The notes under the pieces are model-generated. The model searched no databases. It was not told the DNA's origin and saw only the letters and a program-made list of their open reading frames with translations. Positions 6,672 to 7,723 of a stretch of 7,723 nucleotides of DNA are shown here, in pieces (position 1 is the stretch's first letter; the number at the start of each line of letters is the position of its first letter). This DNA comes from Psychrilyobacter sp. GTDB taxonomy: Bacteria > Fusobacteriota > Fusobacteriia > Fusobacteriales > Fusobacteriaceae. The stretch covers positions 1 through 7,723 of the forward strand of contig JAUXGP010000073.1 in assembly GCA_030621995.1 (NCBI GenBank). The letters are read 5' to 3'. The translations under genes and the position numbers were made by a program.

Positions 6672-6818
6672 CTATAAATATATCTTAAATTCATTTATAA
6701 CAGCTCTATTTATTTTTCTATCTTTTAAAAAATTATTAAATATAGTTATCCCTTTAAAATAATTCTCAATAGTACCTTTGGTATAGTTGTCTTCTAAGTA
6801 TTTTTTGTATTGTGTCAT
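6672..6818 (-). pseudogene. tyrosine recombinase/integrase N-terminal fragment (48 residues)
   Basis: A short frame starts at the ATG at 6818 after the SD AGGAGGTG (6 nt spacing) and ends at TAG 6674-6672. It reads MTQYKKYLEDNYTKGTIENY, continues FKGITIFNNFLKDRKINRA and ends INEFKIYL. This resembles the SAM-like core-binding domain at the N-terminus of XerC/XerD and phage integrases, where a residue pattern like T-IENYFKGI-IFNNFLKDRKI forms the first two helices. A working recombinase needs about 280-320 residues with the R..HxxR..Y catalytic domain, which is absent; the text after the stop no longer looks like an integrase in any frame I read. It is therefore most likely the 5' remnant of an integrase, its tail lost by deletion or replaced. 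A free-standing small DNA-binding protein is a less likely alternative. It is divergent from the HEAT-like gene at 7061. Confidence 0.55.
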
Positions 6819-6819
6819 A

Positions 6820-6844
6820 AAAAACACCTCCTATAGGAGTTTTA
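6820..6844 (-). promoter_or_regulatory. SD-sequestering hairpin before the recombinase fragment
   Basis: The 12-bp perfect palindrome CTCCTATAGGAG (6828-6839) contains part of the SD AGGAGGTG. On the minus-strand transcript CUCC can pair with GGAG around UAUA, and flanking AAAA and UUUU runs can lengthen the stem across a small bulge. Folding would hide the SD, so translation of the fragment may be damped or controlled. This is inferred from base pairing only. Confidence 0.4.
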
Positions 6845-6994
6845 ACACATAAAATAGTGAAAGTTAAGGGTACTATTTTTTATTTATGTAGTATACTCTA
6901 AGGGAATTAATGTATAAAATAATATAATATTTAGCATGATGTTTTTAACGAGCGATAAAAATGACACTCTCAATTCTTTTATTTTAATTTAAAA

Positions 6995-7023
6995 TTGACT
7001 TTTTTAAATTTAAAAGATAAAAT
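6995..7023 (+). promoter_or_regulatory. promoter of the HEAT-like gene
   Basis: TTGACT (6995-7000) and TAAAAT (7018-7023) are spaced by 17 nt, near the sigma-70 consensus. The SD AAGGTGG follows, 7-8 nt before the ATG at 7061. Confidence 0.7.
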
Positions 7024-7060
7024 TAAACTTACATATAATTAAAATCAAAGGTGGAATATA

Positions 7061-7519
7061 ATGAGTGGAGTAAAAGAAGCATTAAGAAAAATTATGAAAG
7101 ATTTAAATTGTAAAACATCATGGAAAGTAAGAGAAGAGGCGTTGGAAAGTTCTGTAAACGATTATGATTTAAATAACCCTGAATATCAATGTCTAAAAGA
7201 TAAAATAATTGAGTTAACTTTAAATGACAAAGTAACTGCAGTTAAAGAAGCTGGTTTAAAAGTTTGTAAAAATCATGGATTAACAAAAAATCAAAAACCA
7301 ATATTCTTAAGTAAAAAAGATATAAAATATCAATCTAAAGATTTTAATAAAATCATTTCAAGAATTAAAAAAGAGAAAGAAATGGAAGACCTTAATTTAG
7401 AAGATTTAAAAAAACAATTTAGTTTAGTAGCTCCTGAAATGTATGATGTTATGCAGTTTGAAAAAGGGGAAAAATTTGATAAGTGGATAGAGAATATATA
7501 TAGATCTTTAAGAAGATAG
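7061..7519 (+). CDS. hypothetical protein with HEAT-like helical repeats
   Basis: This is a 152-residue soluble, very lysine- and glutamate-rich protein with no signal peptide or membrane segment. Two stretches look like HEAT-repeat helix pairs: KTSWKVREEALESSVND (18-34) and LNDKVTAVKEAGLKVCKNHG (54-73), each with the VR/VK-xxAl pattern. A linker with GLTKNQKPIFLSKKDIKY (73-90) and a charged helical C-terminal half (95-152) follow, ending WIENIYRSLRR. HEAT folds usually bind proteins or nucleic acids, but no catalytic motif is visible and I cannot assign a function. It seems to belong to a family of short uncharacterised proteins in low-GC bacteria; that is memory-based and not checked. The start is supported by AAGGTGG upstream. 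The gene is even more AT-rich than dnaN or pepD and sits beside an integrase remnant, suggesting acquisition by transfer. It is a single-gene unit with its own promoter and terminator. Confidence 0.75.
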   Translation: MSGVKEALRKIMKDLNCKTSWKVREEALESSVNDYDLNNPEYQCLKDKIIELTLNDKVTAVKEAGLKVCKNHGLTKNQKPIFLSKKDIKYQSKDFNKIISRIKKEKEMEDLNLEDLKKQFSLVAPEMYDVMQFEKGEKFDKWIENIYRSLRR

Positions 7520-7567
7520 GCAAACCTATATAGTCTTACTATTTATTTTTTTAAGATTCAATAAATT

Positions 7568-7598
7568 AAAAAAGACACTAAATCGAGTGTCTTTTTTT
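7568..7598. terminator. intrinsic terminator after the HEAT-like gene
   Basis: AAAAAAGACACT (7568-7579) pairs with AGTGTCTTTTTT (7586-7597) around the loop AAATCG and is followed by another T. The A-run on the other side makes it symmetric, so it could act in both directions. A weaker 5-bp hairpin with a T-run (7530-7552) lies between it and the stop codon. Confidence 0.85.
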
Positions 7599-7634
7599 AT
7601 ATAAAAATTACAAGAAGTAATCAAAGTAAATATA

Positions 7635-7723
7635 ATAGTGATAAATTACACAACACTTGATGGGGTTATTGGGATTGGGGGAATTGAAACTATTTAAATT
7701 GCCTCGGACAGTCTGAAAACCAG
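7635..7723. other. G-rich edge, possible end of a mobile element (unresolved)
   Basis: After the terminator the composition changes sharply: ATTACACAACACTTGA is followed by three G-runs (GGGG, GGG, GGGGG) and then ATTGAAAC. TTACACAA followed by CTTGA recalls the terminal repeats of some IS256-type elements, and a minus-strand frame stays open from the window edge to about 7617. Neither signal is decisive without the sequence to the right. Confidence 0.2.

Noticed and set aside
6939..6994. short plus-strand frame starting near GCATGATGTTTTTAACG
   Set aside because: It has about 18 codons, no SD and no family resemblance. It lies in the promoter region of the HEAT-like gene and is best read as chance.
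7661..7690. single CRISPR repeat ending ATTGAAAC
   Set aside because: There is only one copy, no spacer-repeat period, no dyad in the unit and no cas gene in the window. It is kept only as a low-interest edge observation.

Overview
The window is AT-rich with strong Shine-Dalgarno (SD) sites, T-rich intrinsic terminators and compact operons. The style of the proteins suggests a fusobacterium of the Ilyobacter/Propionigenium/Cetobacterium type, though a low-GC clostridium-like bacterium is possible. This is inferred from protein style and base composition only; there is no rRNA or other phylogenetic marker here.

Left part (1-2181, minus strand): a LacI-type repressor gene is followed 33 bp later by a carbohydrate ABC-transporter ATPase of the UgpC/MsmK/MalK family. 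A perfect 16-bp palindrome with a central CG lies between the repressor's promoter and its start, so autoregulation is likely. The ATPase frame is cut by one in-frame TAG at 286-288. Beyond it the same frame runs on for 87 codons and encodes the missing C-terminal TOBE region, so the gene is freshly broken or carries a sequence error.

Middle part (2385-3698, plus strand): two single-gene units follow, an acetate/succinate transporter of the SatP (AceTr) family and a beta-carbonic anhydrase. Each has its own promoter, SD and terminator. The second terminator is a perfect 11-bp hairpin that also serves the convergent operon to its right.

Operon 6511-3764 (minus strand): a DNA polymerase III beta clamp (dnaN), then a 48-residue unknown protein whose SD begins within the dnaN stop codon, then an aminoacyl-histidine dipeptidase (pepD). 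A good promoter precedes dnaN.

Right part (about 6570-7723): this looks accessory. It holds a 48-codon remnant or miniature of a tyrosine-recombinase N-terminal domain (minus) whose SD sits in a hairpin, a divergent HEAT-like protein of unknown function (plus) with a near-consensus promoter and terminator, and a G-rich edge that may belong to a mobile element continuing outside the window.

The best leads are the in-frame stop in the ATPase, the short unlisted gene coupled to dnaN, and the recombinase remnant next to the HEAT-like orphan. I see no convincing new multi-gene system.
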